DNA of 64,000 nucleotides from Rothia sp. P100 (GTDB lineage: Bacteria > Actinomycetota > Actinomycetes > Actinomycetales > Micrococcaceae): positions 1,009,395 to 1,073,394 of the forward strand of contig NZ_JAMAYG010000001.1 in NCBI RefSeq assembly GCF_023712425.1, written 5' to 3'. Each line of letters starts with the position of its first letter. Position 1 is the stretch's first letter. The notes beneath the pieces are model-generated. The model had not been told where the DNA came from. It worked only from the letters and a program-made list of their open reading frames with translations, and made no database searches. A program made the position numbers and the translations under genes. Positions 43,517 to 52,340 of this stretch are shown here, in pieces.

Positions 43517-44311
43517 TTAGAGGGAGATATTGGCAATCTCTTCGGGAGCACCTGCCTGATTGGGCTGCCAACCCACAAATTCAGCGTGCACGATGTACCT
43601 CTCAGTATCTCCATAGCGGGGGTGGCAACTGGTGAGGGTCAGAAGTCGCCGATTAGCTTCGGAGGCCGGGGCGTGAGGAGCATCGGGGTTGGGGGCAATG
43701 ACCTCCACCTGGTGCGGTAGCACGATGGTAGATTCATAAACCCTGTAGGTGTAGTATCCCTGGGCCGTCCTTACATAGATAGCGTCACCGGTCTGCAACT
43801 CATCGATATGGTCTAGTACAGCCCCGTTCGTTTGGCGGTGGCCGGCGAGCGCTAGGTTGCCGTATTCGCCGGGGAGCTGGGTGCCCGGGTATCTGCCGAG
43901 GCCGAGCGTGTCGAGCACATCGGTGCCCACTCCTTCAGCGAGAGGGCGAGCGTAGCCTTCGCCTAGGCGGGGTATATAGACCACTCCGTAGACTTTCCCG
44001 TAAGCCGGTGCCTGGGTGATGGGGGGTGTGAGGGGGTCGTAAGTTTCAGATGAAGGGGCATTTTCTGCCCCTTGTGCTTGATGAGTTTCTTGTACCGCAT
44101 CAGCTTCTGGCGTTGCATCAAACTCTTGCGCTAGAGACTGCACTGCATCTTTTTGAGCACTGTTAGCGGCGATGTTGGTCCACCAGAGTTGCCAGGCAAC
44201 GAAGAGGATGAGGATGCAACCCAGGGTAATGAGCAGTTCACCGAAAATTTGCACAGCCCACTGCAGGGGGGTCAGAGATACCCTGGAGGCGGTAGGGCGG
44301 TTGGCGGCCAT
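43517..44311 (-). CDS. class E sortase
   Basis: 264 residues from ATG 44311. Membrane helix near residues 18-45 (FGELLITLGCILILFVAWQL), a Pro-rich spacer, and the sortase barrel: KVYGVVYIPRLGEGYARPL, LALAGHRQTNGAVL with the catalytic His, and LTLTSCHPRYGDTERYIVHA with the catalytic Cys and Arg. Class E enzymes of GC-rich actinobacteria anchor LAXTG-type proteins, in Streptomyces chaplins. No substrate gene is seen nearby. Divergent from crgA. Confidence 0.93.
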   Translation of the reverse strand: MAANRPTASRVSLTPLQWAVQIFGELLITLGCILILFVAWQLWWTNIAANSAQKDAVQSLAQEFDATPEADAVQETHQAQGAENAPSSETYDPLTPPITQAPAYGKVYGVVYIPRLGEGYARPLAEGVGTDVLDTLGLGRYPGTQLPGEYGNLALAGHRQTNGAVLDHIDELQTGDAIYVRTAQGYYTYRVYESTIVLPHQVEVIAPNPDAPHAPASEANRRLLTLTSCHPRYGDTERYIVHAEFVGWQPNQAGAPEEIANISL

Positions 44312-44439
44312 AGAGGGAACTTTCAGTGACGTTAGGCGGGTTACTGTCCAATGGTAGAACTTTCTCAGTTCTAGACGTTAAAATCGAGTCTGTACGTCTA
44401 CATAAATATTCGGGGTAATATGCCCCAGCTGGAGGAATA

Positions 44440-44715
44440 GTGGCTGATTCAAAGTCGATTCGCGATGAGGACTTAAGTGAGGCTGAGCTCCGCCGAGTTG
44501 CTGAGTCGATGTACAGTGACGATGAGTTCCCTTCCCCCACGCCTCTTTGGTACCGCGTGATCATGTTTACTCTTATGATTCTTGGGGTGCTGTGGATTGT
44601 TACTTTTTACATTACTCAGAGCACTCTGCCGGTAGCCGCTGCGGGTAACTGGAACATTGGTATCGGTGTTGGACTAATTATGGTGGGGCTGATGATGACC
44701 ACCCGTTGGCGCTAG
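44440..44715 (+). CDS. crgA: CrgA cell-division protein
   Basis: 91 residues from GTG 44440 with GGAGGA nine bases before. Hydrophilic N-terminus, then two transmembrane helices (YRVIMFTLMILGVLWIVTFY and WNIGIGVGLIMVGLMMTT) ending in Arg, the family pattern. CrgA tethers FtsZ, FtsI and other divisome proteins at the septum. Location near pknAB and the sortase is conserved in actinobacteria. Confidence 0.93.
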   Translation: MADSKSIRDEDLSEAELRRVAESMYSDDEFPSPTPLWYRVIMFTLMILGVLWIVTFYITQSTLPVAAAGNWNIGIGVGLIMVGLMMTTRWR

Positions 44716-44724
44716 GGTCTGACC

Positions 44725-44910
44725 GTGTCTGAAGATAAACCAGAGACTACTAATCCAGCTAATTTGGCGCCTGTGGACCCTACCGAGAAGTTTGCTGACC
44801 GTAAGGATATCAAGGCAGCCAAGTTTGAGACCAGGCTGCGACGCTGGGCTCTGCTCGGAGTCATCGCGGCAATTGCTATCTACTTTGTGTGGCAGTCTTT
44901 TGCCAGCTAG
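44725..44910 (+). CDS. small membrane protein downstream of crgA
   Basis: 61 residues from GTG 44725, with AGGG twelve bases upstream and 9 bases after crgA. The charged N-terminus (ADRKDIKAAKFETRLRRW) precedes one helix, ALLGVIAAIAIYFVWQSF. I do not recognise it. The close spacing suggests cotranscription with crgA and a division-associated or leaf-membrane role. Confidence 0.65.
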   Translation: MSEDKPETTNPANLAPVDPTEKFADRKDIKAAKFETRLRRWALLGVIAAIAIYFVWQSFAS

Positions 44911-44933
44911 AAGCGGCAAGCCGGGCACCTCCC

Positions 44934-45941
44934 TTATTTGGGGGCGGGTTCCCGGTTTTTTCTTGCTCGAAAGAGTGCAACCATGCCGGTCATGACCAGT
45001 AGTTCGACCAGGGTCTGGGTAACTACGGCGATGGGCATGAGGGTAGCGCCCGGTGTGCCGGCACTCTGGGCTAGGGCACTGAGCCCCAGCACAAGGGGAA
45101 GTACTATCAGGGCATTGCGGGTGACTGCGGAGAAGGTAAGAGCGAGACGGTCTGGGTGCGCGGCAGGACGCAGCAGGTGTCGTGAGCCCCACCAGGCAAG
45201 GACGCCGGTGAGCAGGGCAAAGACCGCGTAAACGGGGACCAGCGGTGCAAGGGAGGCCCACTCACCGGCAAGGCTGTGGGTATGGGCGGCGGCGGTCAGA
45301 AACAGGACCGCCAGCATGAGTGGCACCATACCTGCCTCAGCATACTCTTGTGCCCGATGCGACGTCGTCTGGAAGCCCTGTAGTACCCAGGCGAGCAGCA
45401 GGGGCACCAGCACCACTGCTAGGGCCAGCATGGCGGGGGTCGCGCCGGCTCGCAGGGCAGCGGGGGTCACCGGGGTAGCTGACCAGAGCCCTACGTGTCC
45501 CAGCAGAAAGAGCCACAGCGGCACAGCTAGTAGCTGGGCACCAAGTAGTAACGGGGTTGCTGCTAGTAGGCGGCGGGAAGACCCACCCGCAAGACCGCAA
45601 AAGACCACCACATAATCAATACAGGGTGCCAACAGCACCAGGGCAGCCGTAAAGAGTAGGGCATCGGGTGCCGGGGTTACGGCCAAAAGAAGGGCAAGAA
45701 CCGCAGGAACCAGTAGAAAGTTGAGCACCAGCAGACCGGATACAAAGCCGCGCGGAGGTTTCTCCGTAGCAGCCTGCCTCAACGGGATACAGAGAAAGGT
45801 AGCCAGGAGCAGTGCAGCAAGGGCGGGGCTGACCAGAGGTTCAGCCAGCACCGCTGCGCTCTGCATAAAGGACGCCGCACCACCGGCAACCAAGGCAAGT
45901 AGGTAGAGCGCTACCTGGTGATTTTCTAGAAAATCTGCCAT
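44934..45941 (-). CDS. bile acid:sodium symporter/ACR3-like transporter
   Basis: 335 residues with about ten membrane helices from LYLLALVAGGAASFMQ to LVELLVMTGMVALFRA. The conserved half-helix motifs are LLAPCIDYVVVFCGLAGG and LTFSAVTRNALIVLPLVLG, which correspond to the crossing helices of BASS-fold proteins. They resemble ACR3-type arsenite exporters more than bile acid carriers. No arsR or arsC is nearby, so arsenite as substrate is only a guess. Confidence 0.75.
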   Translation of the reverse strand: MADFLENHQVALYLLALVAGGAASFMQSAAVLAEPLVSPALAALLLATFLCIPLRQAATEKPPRGFVSGLLVLNFLLVPAVLALLLAVTPAPDALLFTAALVLLAPCIDYVVVFCGLAGGSSRRLLAATPLLLGAQLLAVPLWLFLLGHVGLWSATPVTPAALRAGATPAMLALAVVLVPLLLAWVLQGFQTTSHRAQEYAEAGMVPLMLAVLFLTAAAHTHSLAGEWASLAPLVPVYAVFALLTGVLAWWGSRHLLRPAAHPDRLALTFSAVTRNALIVLPLVLGLSALAQSAGTPGATLMPIAVVTQTLVELLVMTGMVALFRARKNREPAPK

Positions 45942-46074
45942 GCAGAGCCCCTTTTCGTGATATTTCTAGCCCAGCATACAGCTTAGCCCCTCACCGCTTG
46001 AGGAAAGCGGGAAGGGGCTAAGGTTGCGCAGCGGTTGTGCTTGCTGCCTTCAGCGTTATGGGAACGCTGGGAGG

Positions 46075-46614
46075 TTAGTTCTGGGGGGCGGTAAAGGCTA
46101 CATCGAGGTTGATGGCGACCTTATCTGAGACCAGGACACCACCGGCTTCGATGGCGGCATTCCAGGTCATGCCGAAGTCTTTACGAGAGATGGTTGCGGT
46201 AACTGACGCACCTGCGCGAGTAACGCCGAAAGCGTCAACAACAGCGCCAGCGAATTCGCCAGAGAAGGTGATGGGGCGGGTTACGTCCTTGATGGTGAGG
46301 TCACCTGTCAGGGTGAGGTCTTCACCATCCAGGTCAAAGGAAGTGGACGTGAAGGTCATCTCTGAATTTTCTTCGGCGCCGAAGAAGTCACCGCTCTTGA
46401 GGTGGCCATCGCGGTCTGCGTTGCCGGTGTTGATAGAGGTGGTCTGCACGGTTGCTGTGACGGTTGATTCTGAGATGTTCTCTGCGATGGTTAGGTTCGC
46501 GGTTGCCTCTTCAAAGATGCCGTGTACCTTGGTGATTCCTGCGTGGCGTACGGTGAAACCGATCTCCGAGTGTGCGGGATCGAAATTCCAGGTGCCTGCG
46601 GTTAGCTCTGCCAT
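46075..46614 (-). CDS. YceI-family lipocalin-like protein
   Basis: 179 residues from ATG 46614 (GAAAGG upstream); the open frame extends to 46683 without a ribosome site. No signal peptide. TWNFDPAHSEIGFTVRHAGI is the family opening, followed by alternating strands such as ITFSGEFAGAVVDAFGVTRA. The family binds long-chain isoprenoids or similar lipids in a barrel. A MarR-type palindrome lies 41 bases before the start. Confidence 0.9.
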   Translation of the reverse strand: MAELTAGTWNFDPAHSEIGFTVRHAGITKVHGIFEEATANLTIAENISESTVTATVQTTSINTGNADRDGHLKSGDFFGAEENSEMTFTSTSFDLDGEDLTLTGDLTIKDVTRPITFSGEFAGAVVDAFGVTRAGASVTATISRKDFGMTWNAAIEAGGVLVSDKVAINLDVAFTAPQN

Positions 46615-46654
46615 GTTCTTTACCTTTCGTAAGGTGGTTGCTTCAACAAAGAAT

Positions 46655-46670
46655 ACTTTACTTGTAAAGT
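46655..46670. promoter_or_regulatory. palindromic operator before yceI
   Basis: ACTTTAC and GTAAAGT flank a central TT. The spacing is typical of MarR or HxlR dimers. No such regulator gene adjoins; the LysR-type gene behind it is ascribed another site. Confidence 0.55.
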
Positions 46671-46705
46671 TTCCTCCCCGCAAGCCCCAGTTAAAAAAAT
46701 TTTCC

Positions 46706-47620
46706 TTACCTTAGCCCTCCCCCGCACTGGGCCGCGTTATAGACCTTCTCACTGAGTCGCTGCAGGACCGGGGAGCTAATATTCCAGTGCTGCCAATAGA
46801 GGGGAACATCAATGGGTTCTTCCGTTAGTTCAACCAAATCATCAGACTCTAGAGCATCTAAACACTGAGCTTCCGGCACAATTCCCCAGGCGATTCCAGC
46901 CAAAACTGCGCGAGCATAATCGGGGGAGCTAGGAATGTAAATTCTTGGTGGTACACCTAGGGCGCTTAACTCAACATCAAAGCGTTGCGCTAACAAATCA
47001 CGGGCAGAGGATAACCCAAAGTCTTTACGGTCGAACTCAACCACAGGAGCTAGTGCCAGTTCATCAGCAGTTACTTTGGGGTAGTGGGGAAAGTAAGTGC
47101 GCACATACTGGCCCGACGCAACCACGTGGTAGCGCATCTCCCCCAGCTTCTCTACCGAGCACCCCGGGATTGATTCGGGGCGAGAAGTCAACGCTGCCAT
47201 AACCTCACCCGAACGCAGTAGAGCTGATGAATGGAATTCTCCCTCGCGGCGGACGTCGCAAAAAATTTTATCCTGCGCGGCGAGCTCACCTACTGCAGTG
47301 AGGAACCAGGTCGCTAGAGAGTCAGCATTGACCGCCACAGCTACACTCTGGACAGCGCCGCCGCCACCCAGCTCCCGCTCCATCTCGCCGTGCAAGAACT
47401 CGCTTTGCCGGGCAATGCGTAGCACACTCTGGCCCGATTCTGTGGGGGCAACAGGGTTAGTGCGCTTGAGGAGCACCCTGCCAGCTAGTTGCTCCATTGC
47501 CTTAATACGCTGGGACACCGCCGACGCGCTGATTCCCAAGAGATCGGCAGCGGCATCGAAGGTGCCATATTCAATCACGGTGACAAAGGTGTGTAACTGG
47601 TCGGTAGTAAAACGCATCAT
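46706..47620 (-). CDS. lysG: LysG/ArgP-type LysR regulator
   Basis: 304 residues from ATG 47620. HTH of the LysR type: LHTFVTVIEYGTFDAAADLL, then GISASAVSQRIKAMEQLAGR. The substrate domain follows. The gene is divergent from lysE, the organisation in Corynebacterium glutamicum, where LysG activates lysE when Lys, Arg or His builds up. There is no ribosome site; TAAGAT ends exactly six bases before the ATG, so leaderless. The operator at 47618 covers the start codon, so LysG likely represses itself. Confidence 0.9.
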   Translation of the reverse strand: MMRFTTDQLHTFVTVIEYGTFDAAADLLGISASAVSQRIKAMEQLAGRVLLKRTNPVAPTESGQSVLRIARQSEFLHGEMERELGGGGAVQSVAVAVNADSLATWFLTAVGELAAQDKIFCDVRREGEFHSSALLRSGEVMAALTSRPESIPGCSVEKLGEMRYHVVASGQYVRTYFPHYPKVTADELALAPVVEFDRKDFGLSSARDLLAQRFDVELSALGVPPRIYIPSSPDYARAVLAGIAWGIVPEAQCLDALESDDLVELTEEPIDVPLYWQHWNISSPVLQRLSEKVYNAAQCGGGLR

Positions 47621-47634
47621 AAGAACATCTTATG
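47618..47634. promoter_or_regulatory. LysG operator overlapping the lysG start
   Basis: CATAAGA and TCTTATG form a perfect inverted repeat around ACA. The left arm contains the lysG start codon (complement of 47618-47620) and the right arm the lysG -10. It lies 57 bases before the lysE start. Confidence 0.65.
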
Positions 47635-47690
47635 TTATTGAAGTTTCATTAGATGGCTTTATTAGCCCTAGACGAGTACGGTGGTACCTC

Positions 47691-48311
47691 GTGACTACTG
47701 AAATGCTTCCCACCATACTATTGGGCGCCACCACAGGGCTTTCCCTCATTGTTGCTATTGGCGCCCAGAATGCCTACATTCTGCGCCAGGCGATCATTGG
47801 GAAATTTGTGTGGCCTATTGCTATTTTCTGCATCCTTTCGGACGCTCTGCTCATTGGGTTAGGCGTCTTTGGCATCGGTAAACTCGTGGATTCTGCTGCT
47901 TGGGTTCTAGAGCTAATGCGCTGGGGTGGAGGGCTCTTTCTCATCTGCTACGGTCTACTTGCCGCCAAACGCGCTTTAAAGCCCAGCGCAATGACTGTAG
48001 TCACCGGCCAAGATGGGCCTAAAACTGTGGGCAAAGCACTGCTGATTGCTGCAGCCATGACCTACCTTAACCCCCATGCTTATTTGGACACCATCGTCCT
48101 GCTGGGTGGCATTGCCAATCAGCAGGGGGAGAACCGCTGGCTTTTCTATGCTGGCACCGTAGTTGGTTCCACGCTCTGGTTCAGCTTGCTGGCTAGCTGC
48201 AGCCGCTTCTTGCGCCCCATCTTCGCCAATCCCCGCGCCTGGCGTGTTCTGGACGCCGGTATTGCCGCACTCATGTTCTTCCTGGCCTACAAAATCATGT
48301 TCAGCAGTTAG
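47691..48311 (+). CDS. lysE: LysE-family basic amino acid exporter
   Basis: 206 residues if read from GTG 47691 (ATG 47703 is a second option). The frame is open far upstream but overlaps lysG there. Six-helix LysE pattern: SLIVAIGAQNAYILRQAI, SDALLIGLGVFGIGKLVD, and AAAMTYLNPHAYLDTIVLLG with the conserved NPHA. It exports lysine and arginine. Divergent LysG should activate it. The GTG has no clear ribosome site and TACGGT stands 8 bases before it, so possibly leaderless. Confidence 0.93.
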   Translation: MTTEMLPTILLGATTGLSLIVAIGAQNAYILRQAIIGKFVWPIAIFCILSDALLIGLGVFGIGKLVDSAAWVLELMRWGGGLFLICYGLLAAKRALKPSAMTVVTGQDGPKTVGKALLIAAAMTYLNPHAYLDTIVLLGGIANQQGENRWLFYAGTVVGSTLWFSLLASCSRFLRPIFANPRAWRVLDAGIAALMFFLAYKIMFSS

Positions 48312-48503
48312 GTAGATATTCCCTAGGATGACCGGCTGCCGTACCTCTTTAATGATGGTCATATAAGAATTCATCGCTGTATTTAGAATCCAAGCTGGTC
48401 CGAGCCACGGGTGAGCCCAATGCGTATCACCTCGTGAAGACATAAATAACAGTTTATTGGCCTCATGTAAGCATACTGGTGACACCTGGAAGTCCCGATA
48501 GTT

Positions 48504-49424
48504 TTACAGTGCCGCCAGAGACCAGCTCATCGTATGCCACTGCCCCGGATTTAGCAGCTCCAGATCTTTACCGGTCACAAAGGCATTTGCAGGAGCACTC
48601 ATTGGTTCAACAGCAACCCCACGGCGGGCTGTTCCATCGGTATAAACCTGCACCCATCTAGTACCCTCCCCCATCATCAACAGGGTTCCACCGCTGGCAC
48701 CACGCAAGGTTACGGCTGTGCCGATAAGACCACCAAACCCATGGTCAAGATTCACACCGGCAAGCGGGCGCTCCACACAGAAATCAAGGGTGCTGCCAGC
48801 AACCGGGTGCTCCGCTACAGGAATCATTTGGTGGTCAGTTTCTAGGTAGCGGGTAGCGGGCAGTTCAAGGCTCCACCTATCAATCACACCCTCTGTCTCA
48901 GCCTGACCATCAGCAAGCAGATAGGGGTGAAAACCCGCGGCATAGGGAGCGAGAGTTTTACCCCTGTTCTGCGCGGTAAGCACAACATGTAGCCCCTCCC
49001 GGGTAAGGGTGTAGACCAGTTGCAGGGAAAGGCTAAAGGGATAGCCGGGTTGCGGGTATAGGTGCAAACTGCAGGTAAGTTGCTGCCCATCATCAACCGT
49101 TACCGGTTCACCCAGGTGCCATGGCACCCAGGCCACTAGCCCGTGGCTAGCATTTCCCAGCTCAGGTTCGGTCACGGACAAGCGCTGTTCACCCTCAAAG
49201 TTATATACACCGTTAGCTATACGGTTAGGCCAAGGAGCTAAAACTGATCCTCGGTACCCTTCCCTAAGCCCTGGCCCTACCGGTAGGACGAGATCACGGC
49301 CACAGGGGGCGAGCAAACGGTTAAGATTTGCCCCAACCTCAGAAATCTGGGCGGTGTAGCCACCTCCGGTCAGGGTTACTAGGGTGCCGTGGACGGGGCT
49401 AAAGTCAGGAGTCAAGGCTGTCAT
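48504..49424 (-). CDS. galM: aldose 1-epimerase (galactose mutarotase)
   Basis: 306 residues. GalM beta-sandwich with LAPWPNRIANGVYNFEGE, ASHGLVAWVPW carrying the catalytic His, and AAGFHPYLLADG carrying the second His; a Glu base is expected in GVAVEPMSAPANAF. It interconverts alpha- and beta-galactose for GalK. Placed last in the GH36/ABC operon, overlapping a gene remnant upstream by 20 bases. The 192-base gap to lysE shows no signal I can name. Confidence 0.9.
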   Translation of the reverse strand: MTALTPDFSPVHGTLVTLTGGGYTAQISEVGANLNRLLAPCGRDLVLPVGPGLREGYRGSVLAPWPNRIANGVYNFEGEQRLSVTEPELGNASHGLVAWVPWHLGEPVTVDDGQQLTCSLHLYPQPGYPFSLSLQLVYTLTREGLHVVLTAQNRGKTLAPYAAGFHPYLLADGQAETEGVIDRWSLELPATRYLETDHQMIPVAEHPVAGSTLDFCVERPLAGVNLDHGFGGLIGTAVTLRGASGGTLLMMGEGTRWVQVYTDGTARRGVAVEPMSAPANAFVTGKDLELLNPGQWHTMSWSLAAL

Positions 49425-49778
49425 AGCTTATTAGCACTCGGTTCCCAGCACCGGTCTTCATAAGTTCCAGGCATACCCGCTCGGAGCCTGTTGCTGGCAG
49501 GTCCACTTCACGTTCAATATCGCAGGTATCGCTGTTTTCTAGCAAAACTAAATCCTTATTTGCACCCAGCGTAAAGCTGCCAAAATCGCGGGTTTCCTGC
49601 CGAGACTGCTCCACTTCAGCCAGGGGGTAGTTGGTCAGTTTTAGACCCTCGGTAAGCACTACAAAGGCTTCTCCCGGTGCCCACTGCCCCTACCACGTAC
49701 CCAGCGTTGTGGGTGGTGCGGTTTCGGTAGCCGGTAGGGGCAGGTAGAGCAGTGGTGCAGCGTCTAAAGGCAGCTAAC
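49405..49778 (-). pseudogene. C-terminal remnant of a protein of the sugar operon
   Basis: An 84-codon frame starts at GTG 49659 and runs LKLTNYPLAEVEQSRQETRD and FGSFTLGANKDLVLLENSD to its stop at 49405, inside galM. Upstream in the same frame the sequence reads LLYLPLPATETAPPTTLGTW, a TAG stop, then GQWAPGEAFVVL, with another TAG near 49778. The continuity through the stops points to a broken tail of a larger beta-rich protein, perhaps a glycosidase C-domain. I cannot identify the parent. Confidence 0.5.
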
Positions 49779-49781
49779 CAA

Positions 49782-50927
49782 TTAACCCCAGGGGGTATCT
49801 TGCTGGTCGGTGGTTGACGTTTCGTCCAGGTTTACGCCGGTTGCCGCATCAAAGAAGTGCAGACGGCCCGAGGGGGAAATCCAGAGCTGGTCATACTGCT
49901 TGATGGAGCTGCGACCACCCACGCGCAGGATTACCTGGGCAGGGCGTTCGTCGTTGGTGGTATTGAGCTTGACCTCTGAGGAGAGACCAAGGGAAGCGTA
50001 GACATAGGCATCTGCGCCCAGCTCTTCCACCAGGTCTACATGCACCACGATGCCCTCACCTTCGGCTCCGATAGACAAATCTTCGGGGCGCACACCGATA
50101 CTCACGGTGTCACCGGTCAGGCGGGAACGCTGCGCCTCAGATAGGGGAATCACGGTGTTACCCAGATGAACACCGGCGGCATCGACCTTGCAACGGAAAA
50201 GGTTCATGGAGGGTGAGCCAATGAAACCGGCAACGAACTCGTTGGTGGGCTTGTCGTAGAGGTTGGATGGGGTGTCCACCTGCTGTAGCAGACCGTCCTT
50301 GAGCACGGCCACACGATCCCCCATGGTCATCGCCTCGGTCTGGTCGTGGGTGACGTAGACGGTGGTGACACCTAGCTGGCGGGTGAGTTCCGAAATCTGG
50401 GTGCGGGTCTGCACGCGCAGTTTTGCATCCAGGTTTGAGAGCGGTTCATCCATGAGGAAGGCGCGGGGCTCACGCACAATAGCGCGGCCCATTGCTACGC
50501 GCTGGCGCTGACCGCCGGAAAGCGCTTTGGGCTTGCGATCCAGGTACTGGGTAAGGTCAAGTAGCTTAGCTGCCTCTTCTACGCGGCGGTTGATTTTATC
50601 TTTGGGGTACTTGGCGACCTTGAGGGAGAAGGCGATGTTCTCACGCACGGTCATGTGTGGGTAAAGCGCGTAGTTCTGGAAGACCATGGCGATGTCGCGG
50701 TCCTTGGGGGCGATGTGGGTGACGTCCCTCCCGCCGATGGTGATGGATCCGTCGGTGACATCCTCAAGACCGGCAATCATGCGCAGGGTAGTGGATTTGC
50801 CGCAGCCTGAGGGGCCGACGAGCACCAGGAACTCGCCCTCTTTAATATCGAGGCTAACGTTGGATACTGAGGCGCGCTCGGCACCGGGGTAGTGGCAAGT
50901 TACATTTTCAAGGGTGACGCCTGACAT
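49782..50927 (-). CDS. ABC transporter ATPase of the MsmK/UgpC (CUT1) type
   Basis: 381 residues from ATG 50927 (AAAGGA upstream). Walker A GPSGCGKSTTLRMIAGL, Q-loop FQNYALYPHM, signature LSGGQRQRVAMGRAI, Walker B AFLMDEPLSNLDAKL, and the H-loop THDQTEAMTM. The C-terminal 140 residues form the OB-type regulatory fold of this subfamily. A dedicated ATPase inside the operon suggests the importer does not rely on a shared housekeeping ATPase. Confidence 0.94.
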   Translation of the reverse strand: MSGVTLENVTCHYPGAERASVSNVSLDIKEGEFLVLVGPSGCGKSTTLRMIAGLEDVTDGSITIGGRDVTHIAPKDRDIAMVFQNYALYPHMTVRENIAFSLKVAKYPKDKINRRVEEAAKLLDLTQYLDRKPKALSGGQRQRVAMGRAIVREPRAFLMDEPLSNLDAKLRVQTRTQISELTRQLGVTTVYVTHDQTEAMTMGDRVAVLKDGLLQQVDTPSNLYDKPTNEFVAGFIGSPSMNLFRCKVDAAGVHLGNTVIPLSEAQRSRLTGDTVSIGVRPEDLSIGAEGEGIVVHVDLVEELGADAYVYASLGLSSEVKLNTTNDERPAQVILRVGGRSSIKQYDQLWISPSGRLHFFDAATGVNLDETSTTDQQDTPWG

Positions 50928-50959
50928 GGTGCGTCCTTTCTAAATTTTGGGGGCTGACC

Positions 50960-52330
50960 TTAGTCAGCGGAGGTCTCGAAGAGTATGTTGATAGAGTCAT
51001 TCACCGCGGAGAGGGTGGATGCCGGCTTGCGGTTGGCGTAGATATCCTCAAATGCCGGGGTGGTGAGCGCTCCGATGTCGGCGCCGTAGTCGGTAATGGG
51101 GAAGTAGACCACGTCGTTGCGGGTTACCGGGTCGCTGAAGGCGGCGGTGTCCAACCCCAGCTTGGAGTAAGCCTCGGTAGCGATGGGGGTGGCGTCCTTC
51201 CGCGAGGGAAAGACCACGCCTTGCTCACCGATGACGCTCTGGCACTGGTCAGTTGCCATGAAGGCCACCCACTCGGCGGAACCTTCGGGGTCATTGGTAT
51301 TGACGTTGATAGAGTCCGCTAGGCCGTTCATCATGGTCTTGGAAACACCGGTGTCGGTGTTGGTAGGGAACTCAGCTAACCCAACCTCAAAGCCTGCCTT
51401 GGCGTAGGTGGTAATCATCCAGGAGCCGTTGAATGTGATAGCCGCCTTGCTGGAGGTCAACTGAGGTGCTGCACCTTCTGACTGGGGGAAGACGCCGAAA
51501 GCCGGCATGTAGCCCTTGTCTACCAGCCCGAAATACCAGTCAATGGTGCTCTGGAAGGTAGGGTCATCAAGGTTGTAGTGGTCACCCCAGACGGGCTTAT
51601 TGGTTGCTTCCCAGCCGGTAGCAGCGGCAAAGCCGGACCATTGGCCCTGGCCGAAGGTGGAGCCACCAGATTCGGAAAGACCAAAGCCGTAGACAGCTAC
51701 CTTGTTCTTATCGAAACCGGGCTCGTCGCCACGAACACCGTTCTCATCGATGGTCAGGTGAGCAATAATCTGCTCAAAGGAGCCACCGTCTGCAGTATTG
51801 AACCCCCAGTTTTCCAGGTCTTCGGCGGTGTAACCGGCCTCCTCAATCATTTCCATGTTGTAGAAAGCGGCGATGGTGTCCCAGTCCTTGGGCATCCCGT
51901 AGAGGTTACCGTCAGGTCCGGTCCAGATTTCGGCAAGACCTTCTTGGAAATCATCGGTATTGACGGCGGCGGTTGCCTCAATTTTGTTGAGGGGTTTAAT
52001 AACCTCAAGGTTGACGTACTGAGCGTACTTAGAGGCGTGGTTGGTGAATACGTCCGGTCCCTGATCGGCGATGAAACCGGCGGTGAGCTTCTGCCAGTAG
52101 TCATCCCAGCCGTACTGGGTGATAACCACCTTCTTGCCGGTCTGATCCTCGAACATATCAGCGCACTGCTGGTAGCCGGGAATCTGCCCGGTGTCCCAGA
52201 GCCAGTAGTCGATGGCACCAGCAGTGGTACCTTCACCACCGTCGGACGGCGCGCAACCGGTCAGCGCCAACATGGCGGTTGCTGAGAGGGCGAGCGCTCC
52301 ACGGAATTTAGGGAATCGTTTGAAAGCCAT
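50960..52330 (-). CDS. sugar-binding lipoprotein of a CUT1 ABC importer
   Basis: 456 residues from ATG 52330 (AAGGATCG upstream; the open frame to 52396 lacks a ribosome site). Signal peptide with the lipobox: FRGALALSATAMLALTGCAP. Family 1 binding-protein features include GWDDYWQKLTAGFIADQGPD and ITFNGSWMITTYAKAG. It captures an oligosaccharide outside the membrane. Its neighbour, an alpha-galactosidase, points to raffinose-, melibiose- or stachyose-like sugars (inference). It lies behind the two permease genes rather than ahead of them. Confidence 0.92.
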   Translation of the reverse strand: MAFKRFPKFRGALALSATAMLALTGCAPSDGGEGTTAGAIDYWLWDTGQIPGYQQCADMFEDQTGKKVVITQYGWDDYWQKLTAGFIADQGPDVFTNHASKYAQYVNLEVIKPLNKIEATAAVNTDDFQEGLAEIWTGPDGNLYGMPKDWDTIAAFYNMEMIEEAGYTAEDLENWGFNTADGGSFEQIIAHLTIDENGVRGDEPGFDKNKVAVYGFGLSESGGSTFGQGQWSGFAAATGWEATNKPVWGDHYNLDDPTFQSTIDWYFGLVDKGYMPAFGVFPQSEGAAPQLTSSKAAITFNGSWMITTYAKAGFEVGLAEFPTNTDTGVSKTMMNGLADSINVNTNDPEGSAEWVAFMATDQCQSVIGEQGVVFPSRKDATPIATEAYSKLGLDTAAFSDPVTRNDVVYFPITDYGADIGALTTPAFEDIYANRKPASTLSAVNDSINILFETSAD

Positions 52331-52340
52331 TGTTCGATCC

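Noticed and set aside
47298..47690. Open extension upstream of lysE on the plus strand
   Set aside because: It is antisense to the well-supported lysG coding region and gives no family sequence; LysE homology begins at about 47703.
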